The notes under the pieces: model-generated | Seen by the model: the letters and a program-made list of their open reading frames with translations, nothing else | What the model was told of the DNA's origin: nothing | The model's database searches: none | DNA from: Flavobacteriaceae bacterium | Lineage (GTDB): Bacteria > Bacteroidota > Bacteroidia > Flavobacteriales > Flavobacteriaceae | Assembly: GCA_023141985.1 (NCBI GenBank) | Contig: JAGLKH010000172.1 | Coordinates: forward strand, 1-5,831 | Length of the DNA stretch: 5,831 nucleotides | Reading direction: 5' to 3' | Part shown: positions 1 through 5,831 of the stretch, piece after piece | Numbering within the stretch: the stretch's first letter is position 1 | Layout of the letters: each line of letters starts with the position of its first letter | Made by a program: the position numbers and the translations under genes

Positions 1-948
1 TACCATTTATTTTTAAGACCAAAAACAAATATCTTAGAGCAGGCTGGCGGATTACATAAATTTATGAATTGGGACCGCAATATTTTAACCGATTCTGGAG
101 GTTATCAAGTATATTCATTATCTGCAAATAGAAAAATTAAAGAAGAAGGCGTTAAATTTAAATCGCATATTGATGGAAGTTACCATACGTTTACTCCAGA
201 AAATGTTATGGAAATACAGCGTAGTATTGGTGCAGATATTATAATGGCTTTTGATGAATGTACACCTTATCCTTGTGATTATAATTATGCAAAACGATCT
301 ATGCATATGACACACCGTTGGTTGGATAGATGTATAAATCATTTAGACAAGACACCTTTAAAGTATGATTATAATCAAGCTTTTTTTCCAATTGTTCAAG
401 GTAGCACATATAAAGATTTGCGAGAACAATCTGCCGAATATATTGCAAATTCTACTGCGTTAGGTAATGCTATTGGAGGTTTATCTGTAGGCGAACCAGC
501 CGAAGAAATGTATGCTATGACAGATGTGGTTTGTAATATCCTTCCGGAAGATAAACCAAGATATTTAATGGGAGTAGGCACACCTATCAATATTCTCGAA
601 AATATTGCGTTAGGAATAGATATGTTCGATTGTGTAATGCCAACGCGTAATGCGAGAAACGGAATGCTATTTACTGCTCATGGAACCATAAATATTAAAA
701 ACAAGAAATGGGAAGATGATTTTTCTCCAATTGATGATATGGCAATTACATTTGTTGATACTGATTATAGTAAAGCGTATTTAAAACATTTGTTTAGTGC
801 GAACGAACTTTTGGGTAAACAAATAGCAACTATTCATAATCTAGGGTTTTACTTATGGTTGGTTCGAGAGGCAAGAAAGCATATATTAGCAGGAGATTTT
901 AGAGAATGGAAAGATATGATGGTTAAACAAATGGATAAGCGTTTGTAA
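1..948 (+). CDS. tgt: Queuine/preQ1 tRNA-guanine transglycosylase (Tgt), 5'-truncated by the window edge
   Basis: This enzyme swaps guanine at wobble position 34 of GUN-anticodon tRNAs for the queuosine precursor preQ1, in the cytoplasm. Frame 1 is open from base 1 and reads YHLFLRPKT, matching residues near 59 of E. coli Tgt, so about 58 N-terminal residues are missing; the ATG at 64 is internal. Counting from that Met, the catalytic motifs are intact: TDSGGYQV (Asp10, codon 91-93), DECTPYP (64-70), VQGS (111-114), GGLSVGE (138-144) and MFDCVMPTRNARNG with nucleophile Asp189 (codon 628-630). Cys65 and Val142 fit the bacterial preQ1-type pocket. The odd point is the zinc site: the CxCxxC positions are Ala227, Thr229 and Asp232, while the zinc-ligand His (His258) remains. 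The C-terminus is complete (stop 946-948). It is the first visible gene of a tight cluster. Identity is secure; zinc independence is inference. Confidence 0.97.
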   Translation, partial: YHLFLRPKTNILEQAGGLHKFMNWDRNILTDSGGYQVYSLSANRKIKEEGVKFKSHIDGSYHTFTPENVMEIQRSIGADIIMAFDECTPYPCDYNYAKRSMHMTHRWLDRCINHLDKTPLKYDYNQAFFPIVQGSTYKDLREQSAEYIANSTALGNAIGGLSVGEPAEEMYAMTDVVCNILPEDKPRYLMGVGTPINILENIALGIDMFDCVMPTRNARNGMLFTAHGTINIKNKKWEDDFSPIDDMAITFVDTDYSKAYLKHLFSANELLGKQIATIHNLGFYLWLVREARKHILAGDFREWKDMMVKQMDKRL

Positions 949-951
949 TAT

Positions 952-2028
952 ATGAAGATTTTAGATTGGTACATTTTAAAGCGGTACTTAATAACATTTT
1001 TGTTAATGTTATTGCTATTTATTCCGATTGGAATAACAGTAAATCTTGCAGAAAAAATTGATAAAATTCTAGAACACGAAGTTCCTTTTAATGCTGTTGC
1101 ACAATATTATTTAGATTTTACAATATATTTTGCCAACCTATTATTCCCTCTATTTTTATTTCTTTCGGTAATATGGTTTACTTCTAAACTGGCAAATAAT
1201 ACAGAGGTTATTGCTTTTTTAAGTTCTGGAGTTTCATTTGCAAGATTTTTGAGGCCTTATTTTATAGGTGCTTCTATTGTTGCAGTATTTGCTTTGGTAT
1301 TAGGTATGTTTTTAGCACCACAAGCAAGTAAAGGTTTTAATGAGTTTACTTTTAAGTACCTAAAAGGTAATAAAAAGGATAAAGAAACAAGAAATTTATA
1401 TAGGCAGATAAATGACACTGATTATATATATGTAAGTAGTTTTGATCCAAAGAATAAAAGAGGAAATGATTTTACTTTAGAACACATTGTTGATAATAAA
1501 CTAATATATAAAATAGAAGCAAAAAATATCAGGTTTATAGATAAGGATAGTACTTATAGATTAACAAGATATACTAAAAGAATTATTGGTGAAAAAGATG
1601 ATATTTTAATAAAGAATAACAGAAAGGATACTTTGTTTTCATTCGATTTAGAAGATTTAACTCCAGTTCAGTATATTGCTGAAACTCTAAATTATGGCGA
1701 ACTCAATGCCTTTATTAAAAAGGAAGAATCTCGAGGCTCTTCTAATATTGGAAGATATAAAGTAGTACAATATAAAAAGTGGAGCTTGCCTGTTTCGGTA
1801 TTTATTTTAACCATTATAGCAGTTGCAGTATCTTCAATTAAACGTCGTGGAGGAATGGGAGTAAATCTTGCATTTGGTATTTTTATTGCCATGATTTATG
1901 TCTTTTTTGATAAGGTTTTCGGTGTTATGGCAGAACAATCGGATTTCCCTCCATTAGTAGCTGTTTGGTTTCCTAATCTTGTTTTTGGTATTTTAGCAAT
2001 ATATCTGCTATATAATGCAAAAAGATAA
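952..2028 (+). CDS. LptF/LptG-family (YjgP/YjgQ) lipopolysaccharide export permease
   Basis: This inner-membrane protein belongs to the family that, with the ATPase LptB, extracts lipopolysaccharide from the inner membrane and passes it to the periplasmic bridge. The 358 residues show the family layout: three N-terminal membrane helices (about 11-33, 56-78, 103-123), a polar periplasmic region of about 150 residues (the beta-jellyroll position, about 124-275), then three C-terminal helices (about 278-296, 304-324, 335-354). The cytoplasmic segment EVIAFLSSGVSFARFLRP (85-102) matches the conserved coupling helix that contacts LptB, and RRGG (298-301) is the usual basic loop after helix 4. The start three bases after the tgt stop gives the expected MKILDWYILKRYL N-terminus; no Shine-Dalgarno is visible. 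It overlaps the next gene. Flavobacteria usually carry two paralogues, and I cannot tell whether this is the LptF or LptG equivalent, so no symbol is given. Confidence 0.93.
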   Translation: MKILDWYILKRYLITFLLMLLLFIPIGITVNLAEKIDKILEHEVPFNAVAQYYLDFTIYFANLLFPLFLFLSVIWFTSKLANNTEVIAFLSSGVSFARFLRPYFIGASIVAVFALVLGMFLAPQASKGFNEFTFKYLKGNKKDKETRNLYRQINDTDYIYVSSFDPKNKRGNDFTLEHIVDNKLIYKIEAKNIRFIDKDSTYRLTRYTKRIIGEKDDILIKNNRKDTLFSFDLEDLTPVQYIAETLNYGELNAFIKKEESRGSSNIGRYKVVQYKKWSLPVSVFILTIIAVAVSSIKRRGGMGVNLAFGIFIAMIYVFFDKVFGVMAEQSDFPPLVAVWFPNLVFGILAIYLLYNAKR

Positions 2029-2908
2029 ATTAAAAAATTATTTACATCTTCATTTACTGGTGTTCATAGCTGGGTTTACGGCAATTTTAGGCGAACTCAT
2101 TTCTATTAATGCGGTGTCCTTAGTCTGGTATAGAATGGTAATAGCATCAGTTTTGATGTTGTTTTTTATTAAGTTTAGAAAAATAAAAATTGTAATAGAC
2201 TTTAAAACATTTGTTAAGTTTTCTATTGCAGGAATAATTATAGCACTGCATTGGATTACTTTTTTCGAATCCATCAAACAATCAAACATATCAATAGCAT
2301 TAGCTATGTTTTCTACGGGCGCTTTTTTTGCATCAATAATAGAACCTGTTTTTTTTAAAAGAAAAATAATTTGGTACGAATTAGTTTTTGGCGTGTTTAT
2401 AATTTTAGGTGTTTTATTAATAACTCAAGCCGAATTTAAATATATAAATGGCATTATTTTAGGTATTTCATCAGCACTGTTTTCTACATTATTTGCAGTT
2501 ATTAATGGAAAATTTGTAAAACGTTATGCGGCTTCAATAATTTCTTTCTACGAATTTATTAGTGGAATATTTTTCATTTCTATGTTTATTATATTTTTTA
2601 GAGATGGGTTTAGTTTGCAATTCTTCAGTTTAAGTGTTTCAGATTGGATATATCTTTTTATTTTGGCTTCTATTTGTACAGCATACGCATTTATTGCAGC
2701 AGTACATGTTATGAAATATATAAGTCCATATACAGTTGTGTTGTCCTATAATTTAGAACCTGTTTATGGTATTATATTGGCAATACTTCTTTTCCCGCAA
2801 AAAGAAAAAATGAGTACCGAATTTTATATAGGTGCAGGAATTATTATTACTACTGTAATACTTAACGGAATATTAAAAAATTCTAAAAAATTAAAAAACT
2901 CAGCGTAG
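2015..2908 (+). CDS. EamA-domain transporter of the drug/metabolite transporter (DMT) superfamily
   Basis: A 297-residue, very hydrophobic protein with about ten predicted membrane helices arranged as two EamA repeats (roughly 13-137 and 144-286). Repeat signatures are visible: VWYRMVIAS (37-45), LHWITFFESIKQS (78-90), and an E-P pair at the equivalent place in each half, IIEPVFF (108-114) and NLEPVYGI (246-253). The lysine-rich C-terminus (KNSKKLKNSA) is probably cytoplasmic. Family members export amino acids, nucleotides or other small metabolites; the sequence does not reveal the substrate. The start overlaps the permease gene by 14 bases (2015-2028) in another frame, which suggests translational coupling. 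The next Met is residue 41, too late to keep helix 1, so ATG 2015 is the best start. In helix 1 the sequence is FIAGFTAILG, where relatives as I remember them have FIWGFTAILG. Family call is firm, function is open. Confidence 0.9.
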   Translation: MQKDKLKNYLHLHLLVFIAGFTAILGELISINAVSLVWYRMVIASVLMLFFIKFRKIKIVIDFKTFVKFSIAGIIIALHWITFFESIKQSNISIALAMFSTGAFFASIIEPVFFKRKIIWYELVFGVFIILGVLLITQAEFKYINGIILGISSALFSTLFAVINGKFVKRYAASIISFYEFISGIFFISMFIIFFRDGFSLQFFSLSVSDWIYLFILASICTAYAFIAAVHVMKYISPYTVVLSYNLEPVYGIILAILLFPQKEKMSTEFYIGAGIIITTVILNGILKNSKKLKNSA

Positions 2909-2998
2909 CGGTAGGTTTTGAAGTAGTTTCAAGTTGTAATAGATTTTCTAATGCATAATTCGGGTTTAATAAATAAAGATGATTAAAGTTCTTATATT

Positions 2999-3039
2999 TT
3001 CTCTGTAATTATTTAATTTTATATTACCGTAAGAGAGAA
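2999..3039 (+). terminator. Weak AU-rich inverted repeat, possible terminator of the tgt-permease-transporter unit
   Basis: TTCTCTGTAAT (2999-3009) can pair with ATTAC (3023-3027) and AGAGAA (3034-3039), with a 13-base loop and a six-base bulge. A T-rich stretch (3051-3064, interrupted by CG) follows about 12 bases later. The stem is imperfect and the T run is not directly attached, so this is only a weak candidate. It is the best hairpin I found in the 217-base gap between the transporter and accA. Confidence 0.22.
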
Positions 3040-3090
3040 TCTATCATTAATTTTTCGTTTTTTTAATAATTTAAAATGAAAAAAAATATG

Positions 3091-3098
3091 TAGGTTTG
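3091..3098 (+). promoter_or_regulatory. Candidate accA promoter, Bacteroidota -7 box TAGGTTTG
   Basis: TAGGTTTG is an exact match to the TAnnTTTG -7 element used by the primary sigma factor of Bacteroidota. Transcription would begin at about 3103-3106, leaving a leader of roughly 20 bases before the accA ATG at 3126. No convincing TTG -33 element is present at the usual 17-23 base spacing (around 3065-3071 the sequence is AATAATTTAAAA). The position in a non-coding gap immediately before a gene supports the call. Confidence 0.5.
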
Positions 3099-3125
3099 TA
3101 CGCTAACTACTAATCTAAAATTTCT

Positions 3126-4079
3126 ATGGAATATTTAGAATTTGAACTTCCAATAAAAGAATTAGAAGAACAACTTGAAAAATGCCGATTGATAGGAAAT
3201 GAAAGTGATGTTGATGTTTCGGAAACCTGTAAGCAAATAGAAAAAAAATTAACTGAAACAAAAAATAATTTATACAAGAATCTCACGCCATGGCAACGCG
3301 TTCAAATGTCACGGCATCCTAATAGACCTTATACTTTAGACTATATTAATGCTATTTTAGGTGAGTCTTTTTTAGAACTTCATGGAGATAGAAATTTTAA
3401 AGATGATAAAGCCATGATAGGTGGTTTAGGAAAAATTGGTGATCAATCTTATATGTTTATTGGTCAGCAAAAAGGATATAATACCAAAACGAGACAATAT
3501 CGAAATTTTGGTATGTCTAATCCAGAAGGCTATAGAAAAGCACTTCGATTAATGAAATCTGCTGAAAAATTTGGTATTCCTGTGGTAACGCTTATTGATA
3601 CTCCGGGAGCTTATCCAGGTATAGAAGCCGAAGAGCGTGGGCAGGGAGAAGCCATAGCCAGAAATATTTTGGAGATGACACGTTTAAAAGTTCCAATAAT
3701 TGTTGTAATTATTGGAGAAGGAGCATCAGGTGGTGCTTTGGGTATTGGTGTTGGAGATACAACATTGATGTTAGAAAATACTTGGTATTCTGTAATTTCT
3801 CCCGAATCTTGTTCTTCCATCTTATGGAGAAGTTGGGAGTTTAAAGTGCAAGCTGCCGAATCCTTAAAGCTTACAGCAAAGGATATGAAGAAAATGAAAC
3901 TGGTCGATAAAATCATTAAAGAACCTCTTGGTGGTGCACATACAGATAGAGAAAAAATGTATGCTACAGTTAGAGATGCGATTGTGAAAGCTTACGATGA
4001 ATTTAAAAACTTATCACCAAAAGAATTAGTTAAAAAACGCATGAATAAATATTCTCAAATGGGAGTATTTAATGACTAA
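3126..4079 (+). CDS. accA: Acetyl-CoA carboxylase carboxyltransferase subunit alpha (AccA)
   Basis: With AccD, this cytoplasmic subunit moves the carboxyl group from carboxybiotin on AccB to acetyl-CoA, giving malonyl-CoA for fatty-acid synthesis. The 317 residues are close to the 319 of E. coli AccA. An N-terminal helical region (1-55) begins [15 protein letters not shown]; the crotonase-fold core follows. Visible hallmarks are [12 protein letters not shown] (63-74), FLELHGDR (82-89), [16 protein letters not shown] (150-165), [13 protein letters not shown] (168-180), the glycine-rich [15 protein letters not shown] (197-211) that forms an oxyanion/CoA site, and [13 protein letters not shown] (222-234). 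The ATG at 3126 gives the family N-terminus, and upstream ATGs at 3076 and 3088 run straight into TAG. accD is not in the window, as is usual when the two genes are unlinked. It has its own candidate promoter, so it probably forms a unit separate from the transporter gene. No defects seen. Confidence 0.97.
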   Translation: MEYLEFELPIKELEEQLEKCRLIGNESDVDVSETCKQIEKKLTETKNNLYKNLTPWQRVQMSRHPNRPYTLDYINAILGESFLELHGDRNFKDDKAMIGGLGKIGDQSYMFIGQQKGYNTKTRQYRNFGMSNPEGYRKALRLMKSAEKFGIPVVTLIDTPGAYPGIEAEERGQGEAIARNILEMTRLKVPIIVVIIGEGASGGALGIGVGDTTLMLENTWYSVISPESCSSILWRSWEFKVQAAESLKLTAKDMKKMKLVDKIIKEPLGGAHTDREKMYATVRDAIVKAYDEFKNLSPKELVKKRMNKYSQMGVFND

Positions 4080-4130
4080 TCCTTTATTAATCATATATTA
4101 ATAATTTTCGAAGCTTGCGACTTAGTCATT
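4071..4130 (+). terminator. Nested inverted repeats at the accA 3' end, possible terminator
   Basis: AATGACTAA (4071-4079), which includes the accA stop codon, is the exact reverse complement of TTAGTCATT (4122-4130). Inside it lies a second perfect repeat, TTATTAAT (4084-4091) with ATTAATAA (4097-4104), around a five-base loop and followed directly by TTTT (4105-4108). The inner hairpin plus T run resembles a small intrinsic terminator, but its stem is all A-T and would be weak. The outer stem also ends beside a short T run (4129-4132). Some inverted repeats are expected by chance in such AT-rich DNA. Confidence 0.35.
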
Positions 4131-4141
4131 TTCTATCACTA

Positions 4142-4237
4142 TTAACAATATTTTTTACTTATTAACAGTTAAAATGTTGACTTATAGTTAACAATGTAGT
4201 ATCTTAAAGGCTATAATTATCTTAACAATTTTTTTAC
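4142..4237 (+). repeat. TTAACA-type repeat cluster with operator-like dyads upstream of dnaB
   Basis: TTAACAAT occurs exactly three times (4142-4149, 4188-4195, 4222-4229), and a fourth partial copy, TTAACAG, lies at 4162-4168. The first and last copies extend into near-identical T-rich tails: TTAACAATATTTTTTAC (4142-4158) and TTAACAATTTTTTTAC (4222-4237). Two dyads are embedded: TTAAC-A-GTTAA (4162-4172, perfect) and TGTTGAC-TTATA-GTTAACA (4175-4193, one mismatch). They do not match the DnaA box TTATCCACA. The cluster could bind a regulator of dnaB, or be AT-rich chance structure. Confidence 0.45.
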
Positions 4238-4242
4238 ATTCG
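4235..4242 (+). promoter_or_regulatory. Candidate dnaB promoter, -7-like box TACATTCG
   Basis: TACATTCG matches TAnnTTTG at all but one fixed position and lies only five bases before the dnaB ATG at 4248. If used, transcription would start at about 4247-4249, giving a leaderless or nearly leaderless mRNA. No TTG -33 element sits at the usual distance. The box is part of the last TTAACAAT repeat tail, so a repeat-binding protein would cover the promoter. Confidence 0.4.
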
Positions 4243-4247
4243 CTTGC

Positions 4248-5783
4248 ATGAAGCAACCTAACCAAATACAAGGCTACAAAGTAGATAAAAGTACAATAAT
4301 AAATCTTGAAAAAGGCAAAATACCTCCACAAGCTCTTGATTTAGAAGAAGTTGTGCTCGGAGCAATGATGATTGACAAAAAAGGTGTTGATGAAGTTATA
4401 GATATTTTAAGCCCAGAAGCATTCTATAAAGAGGCACATCAATATATTTTTGAAGCTATTTTTAGATTATTTGAAAACAGTCAGCCTATAGACTTATTAA
4501 CCGTTTCAAGCCAGCTTAAAAAAGATAATCGGTTAGATATGGCAGGTGGCGATTTTTACTTAATTTCCTTAACACAAAAAGTGTCTTCTTCTGCACATAT
4601 TGAGTTTCATGCACGTATTATTTTACAGAAATTTATTCAGCGTAGTTTGATTAAAATTTCAAGTGAAATTATTGAAGATTCGTATGACGAAACTAAAGAT
4701 GTATTTGACCTTTTAGATAGAGCCGAAGCAAAATTATACGAAGTCACTCAAGGTAATATCAAAAAATCTTCAGAGACAGCTCAAGATCTTGTTATCCAAG
4801 CTAAAAAGAAAATCGAAGATATTTCAAACAAAGAAGGTATGAGTGGTATTCCTTCAGGGTTTGATAAATTGGATAAATTAACCTCAGGATGGCAAGAAAG
4901 CGATTTAATTATTATTGCAGCTCGTCCGGGTATGGGTAAAACAGCTTTAACCCTGTCTATGGCAAGGAATATTGCAGTGAATCAAAATATTCCTGTGGCA
5001 TTTTTCTCTTTAGAGATGGCTTCAATACAGTTAATAACAAGACTAATATCTTCGGAAACGGGATTGTCTTCAGAAAAACTAAGAACAGGAAGATTAGAGA
5101 AACACGAGTGGGAACAACTTAATGTAAAAGTAAAAGCACTAGAAAAGGCACCATTATTTATAGACGATACACCGTCGCTTTCAATTTTCGATTTAAGAGC
5201 AAAAGCACGTCGGTTAGCATCGCAGCATAAAATTAAATTGATTGTGGTCGACTATTTACAATTAATGACCGCAGGTGGAGGCATGAAAGGCGGAAACAGA
5301 GAACAAGAAATTTCTACAATTTCTCGTAACCTTAAAGCTTTGGCAAAAGAATTGAGTATTCCGGTTATTGCTTTGTCTCAGTTATCTAGAGCTGTAGAAA
5401 CACGTGGTGGTAGTAAACGACCTTTATTGAGTGACCTTCGTGAATCTGGTGCAATTGAGCAGGATGCAGATATTGTTTCGTTTATTTACAGGCCAGAGTA
5501 CTACAAAATTGATGAATGGGATGATGAAGAGCGCACACCAACCGAAGGACTGGCCGAGTTTATAGTTGCAAAACACAGAAATGGGGGATTAGAAAGTATT
5601 AGAATGAAGTTTATTGGCCATCTAGGTAAGTTCGATAACCTGGACGATTTCGATTCACCGTTTGGAAATGAATTCCATTCTAAAATGAATGCAGCAGCAA
5701 ACGACGATACTTTTAAACCAGACAATTTCCCAACTGCAGATGATGCCTTTGGTTCTCCTGATGATAATGATGTACCGTTTTAA
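4248..5783 (+). CDS. dnaB: Replicative DNA helicase DnaB
   Basis: This hexameric 5'-3' helicase unwinds DNA at the replication fork and works with primase DnaG. The 511 residues exceed the 471 of E. coli. A short leader (1-24) precedes the N-terminal domain, IPPQALDLEEVVLGAMMID to about 165; a linker (about 166-195) leads to the RecA-like domain. Seen there are Walker A ARPGMGKTA (225-233, Lys231), catalytic Glu256 in FFSLEMA, Walker B LIVVDYLQLM (Asp335), ALSQLSR (Gln378), SDLRESGAIEQDAD (395-408) and KHRNG with the likely arginine finger Arg444. There is no intein at either usual insertion site. An acidic stretch (421-433) interrupts the end of the core, and residues 466-511 form a disordered acidic tail ending DDNDVPF. 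No in-frame ATG lies between the TAG at 4197 and 4248, so the start is well supported despite the lack of a Shine-Dalgarno. It is probably transcribed alone. Confidence 0.97.
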   Translation: MKQPNQIQGYKVDKSTIINLEKGKIPPQALDLEEVVLGAMMIDKKGVDEVIDILSPEAFYKEAHQYIFEAIFRLFENSQPIDLLTVSSQLKKDNRLDMAGGDFYLISLTQKVSSSAHIEFHARIILQKFIQRSLIKISSEIIEDSYDETKDVFDLLDRAEAKLYEVTQGNIKKSSETAQDLVIQAKKKIEDISNKEGMSGIPSGFDKLDKLTSGWQESDLIIIAARPGMGKTALTLSMARNIAVNQNIPVAFFSLEMASIQLITRLISSETGLSSEKLRTGRLEKHEWEQLNVKVKALEKAPLFIDDTPSLSIFDLRAKARRLASQHKIKLIVVDYLQLMTAGGGMKGGNREQEISTISRNLKALAKELSIPVIALSQLSRAVETRGGSKRPLLSDLRESGAIEQDADIVSFIYRPEYYKIDEWDDEERTPTEGLAEFIVAKHRNGGLESIRMKFIGHLGKFDNLDDFDSPFGNEFHSKMNAAANDDTFKPDNFPTADDAFGSPDDNDVPF

Positions 5784-5795
5784 TCGAAAAGAATT

Positions 5796-5816
5796 CCACG
5801 AGGCTTTGCCTCGGGG
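5796..5816 (+). terminator. GC-rich hairpin downstream of dnaB, probable terminator or palindromic repeat
   Basis: CGAGGC (5799-5804), loop TTT (5805-5807) and GCCTCG (5808-5813) form a perfect stem. It extends past a single A/G mismatch (5798/5814) by two C-G pairs (5796-5797 with 5815-5816). It begins 12 bases after the dnaB stop and stands out against AT-rich DNA. Only TTT (5817-5819) follows, a weak tract for an intrinsic terminator. A terminator shared with a convergent neighbour, or a dispersed extragenic palindrome, are alternatives. Confidence 0.6.
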
Positions 5817-5831
5817 TTTCCATTGAAATTG

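Noticed and set aside
64..66. ATG at 64 as the true start of tgt
   Set aside because: The frame is open back to base 1 and the upstream codons read YHLFLRPKT...AGGLHKF, which align with conserved Tgt sequence, so this Met is internal.
2918..2932. Small inverted repeat TTGAA / TTCAA just after the transporter stop
   Set aside because: A five-base stem with no following T run is too weak to call a terminator.
2951..2986. Eleven-codon open frame (MHNSGLINKDD) between the transporter and accA
   Set aside because: It is too short, with no start context and no recognisable similarity; it is consistent with chance.
3076..3093. Five-codon upstream frame MKKNM before accA
   Set aside because: It lies upstream of the likely transcription start (about 3104), so it would not be in the accA mRNA from that promoter.
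4119..4127. GACTTAGTC palindrome
   Set aside because: A one-base centre cannot form a hairpin loop, and part of it is better explained as the right arm of the longer repeat at 4071-4130.
4177..4202. Sigma70-type promoter from TTGACT with TAGTAT
   Set aside because: The spacing is only 14 bases and Bacteroidota primary sigma factors do not use this consensus.
4900..5470. Intein or other insertion in dnaB
   Set aside because: Walker A and the KRP-SDLRESGAIEQDAD region run without interruption, and the length excess is explained by the acidic segment and C-terminal tail.
118..5725. Minus-strand open frames of 64-101 codons (for example 118-342, 3611-3916, 5501-5725)
   Set aside because: All lie opposite conserved coding sequence, have no recognisable domains, and look like chance frames.

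Overview
The window is a stretch of housekeeping chromosome from an AT-rich member of the Bacteroidota, most likely a (probably marine) Flavobacteriaceae species. The reasons are the low G+C content (about one third by eye), the near absence of Shine-Dalgarno sequences, TAnnTTTG-like promoter boxes, and protein sequences that match the flavobacterial versions of Tgt, an LptF/LptG-type permease, AccA and DnaB. All five genes lie on the + strand. I see no tRNA, rRNA, CRISPR array, insertion sequence or phage gene.

Layout. Positions 1-948 hold the 3' part of tgt (tRNA-guanine transglycosylase, queuosine pathway); about 58 N-terminal residues lie off the left edge. Three bases later comes an LptF/LptG-family permease (952-2028, lipopolysaccharide export), whose last 14 bases overlap an EamA/DMT-family transporter (2015-2908). 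These three look like one transcription unit whose promoter is outside the window. A 217-base gap (2909-3125) holds a weak inverted repeat and a good -7 promoter box just before accA (3126-4079, carboxyltransferase alpha subunit of acetyl-CoA carboxylase). A 168-base gap (4080-4247) is rich in dyads and TTAACAAT repeats and has a -7-like box almost touching the dnaB start. dnaB (4248-5783, replicative helicase) follows, and then a GC-rich hairpin (5796-5816).

The genes share no single pathway. They cover tRNA modification, outer-membrane biogenesis, small-molecule transport, the first step of fatty-acid synthesis and chromosome replication, a typical cluster of growth-related genes.

I do not see a new multi-gene system. 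The points most worth a second look are: Tgt has lost all three zinc-binding cysteines while keeping its catalytic residues; DnaB ends in a disordered acidic tail whose last residues (DDNDVPF) resemble the protein-docking tip of single-stranded DNA-binding protein SSB; the accA-dnaB gap carries a repeated TTAACAAT motif and operator-like dyads; and dnaB may be transcribed with almost no leader.
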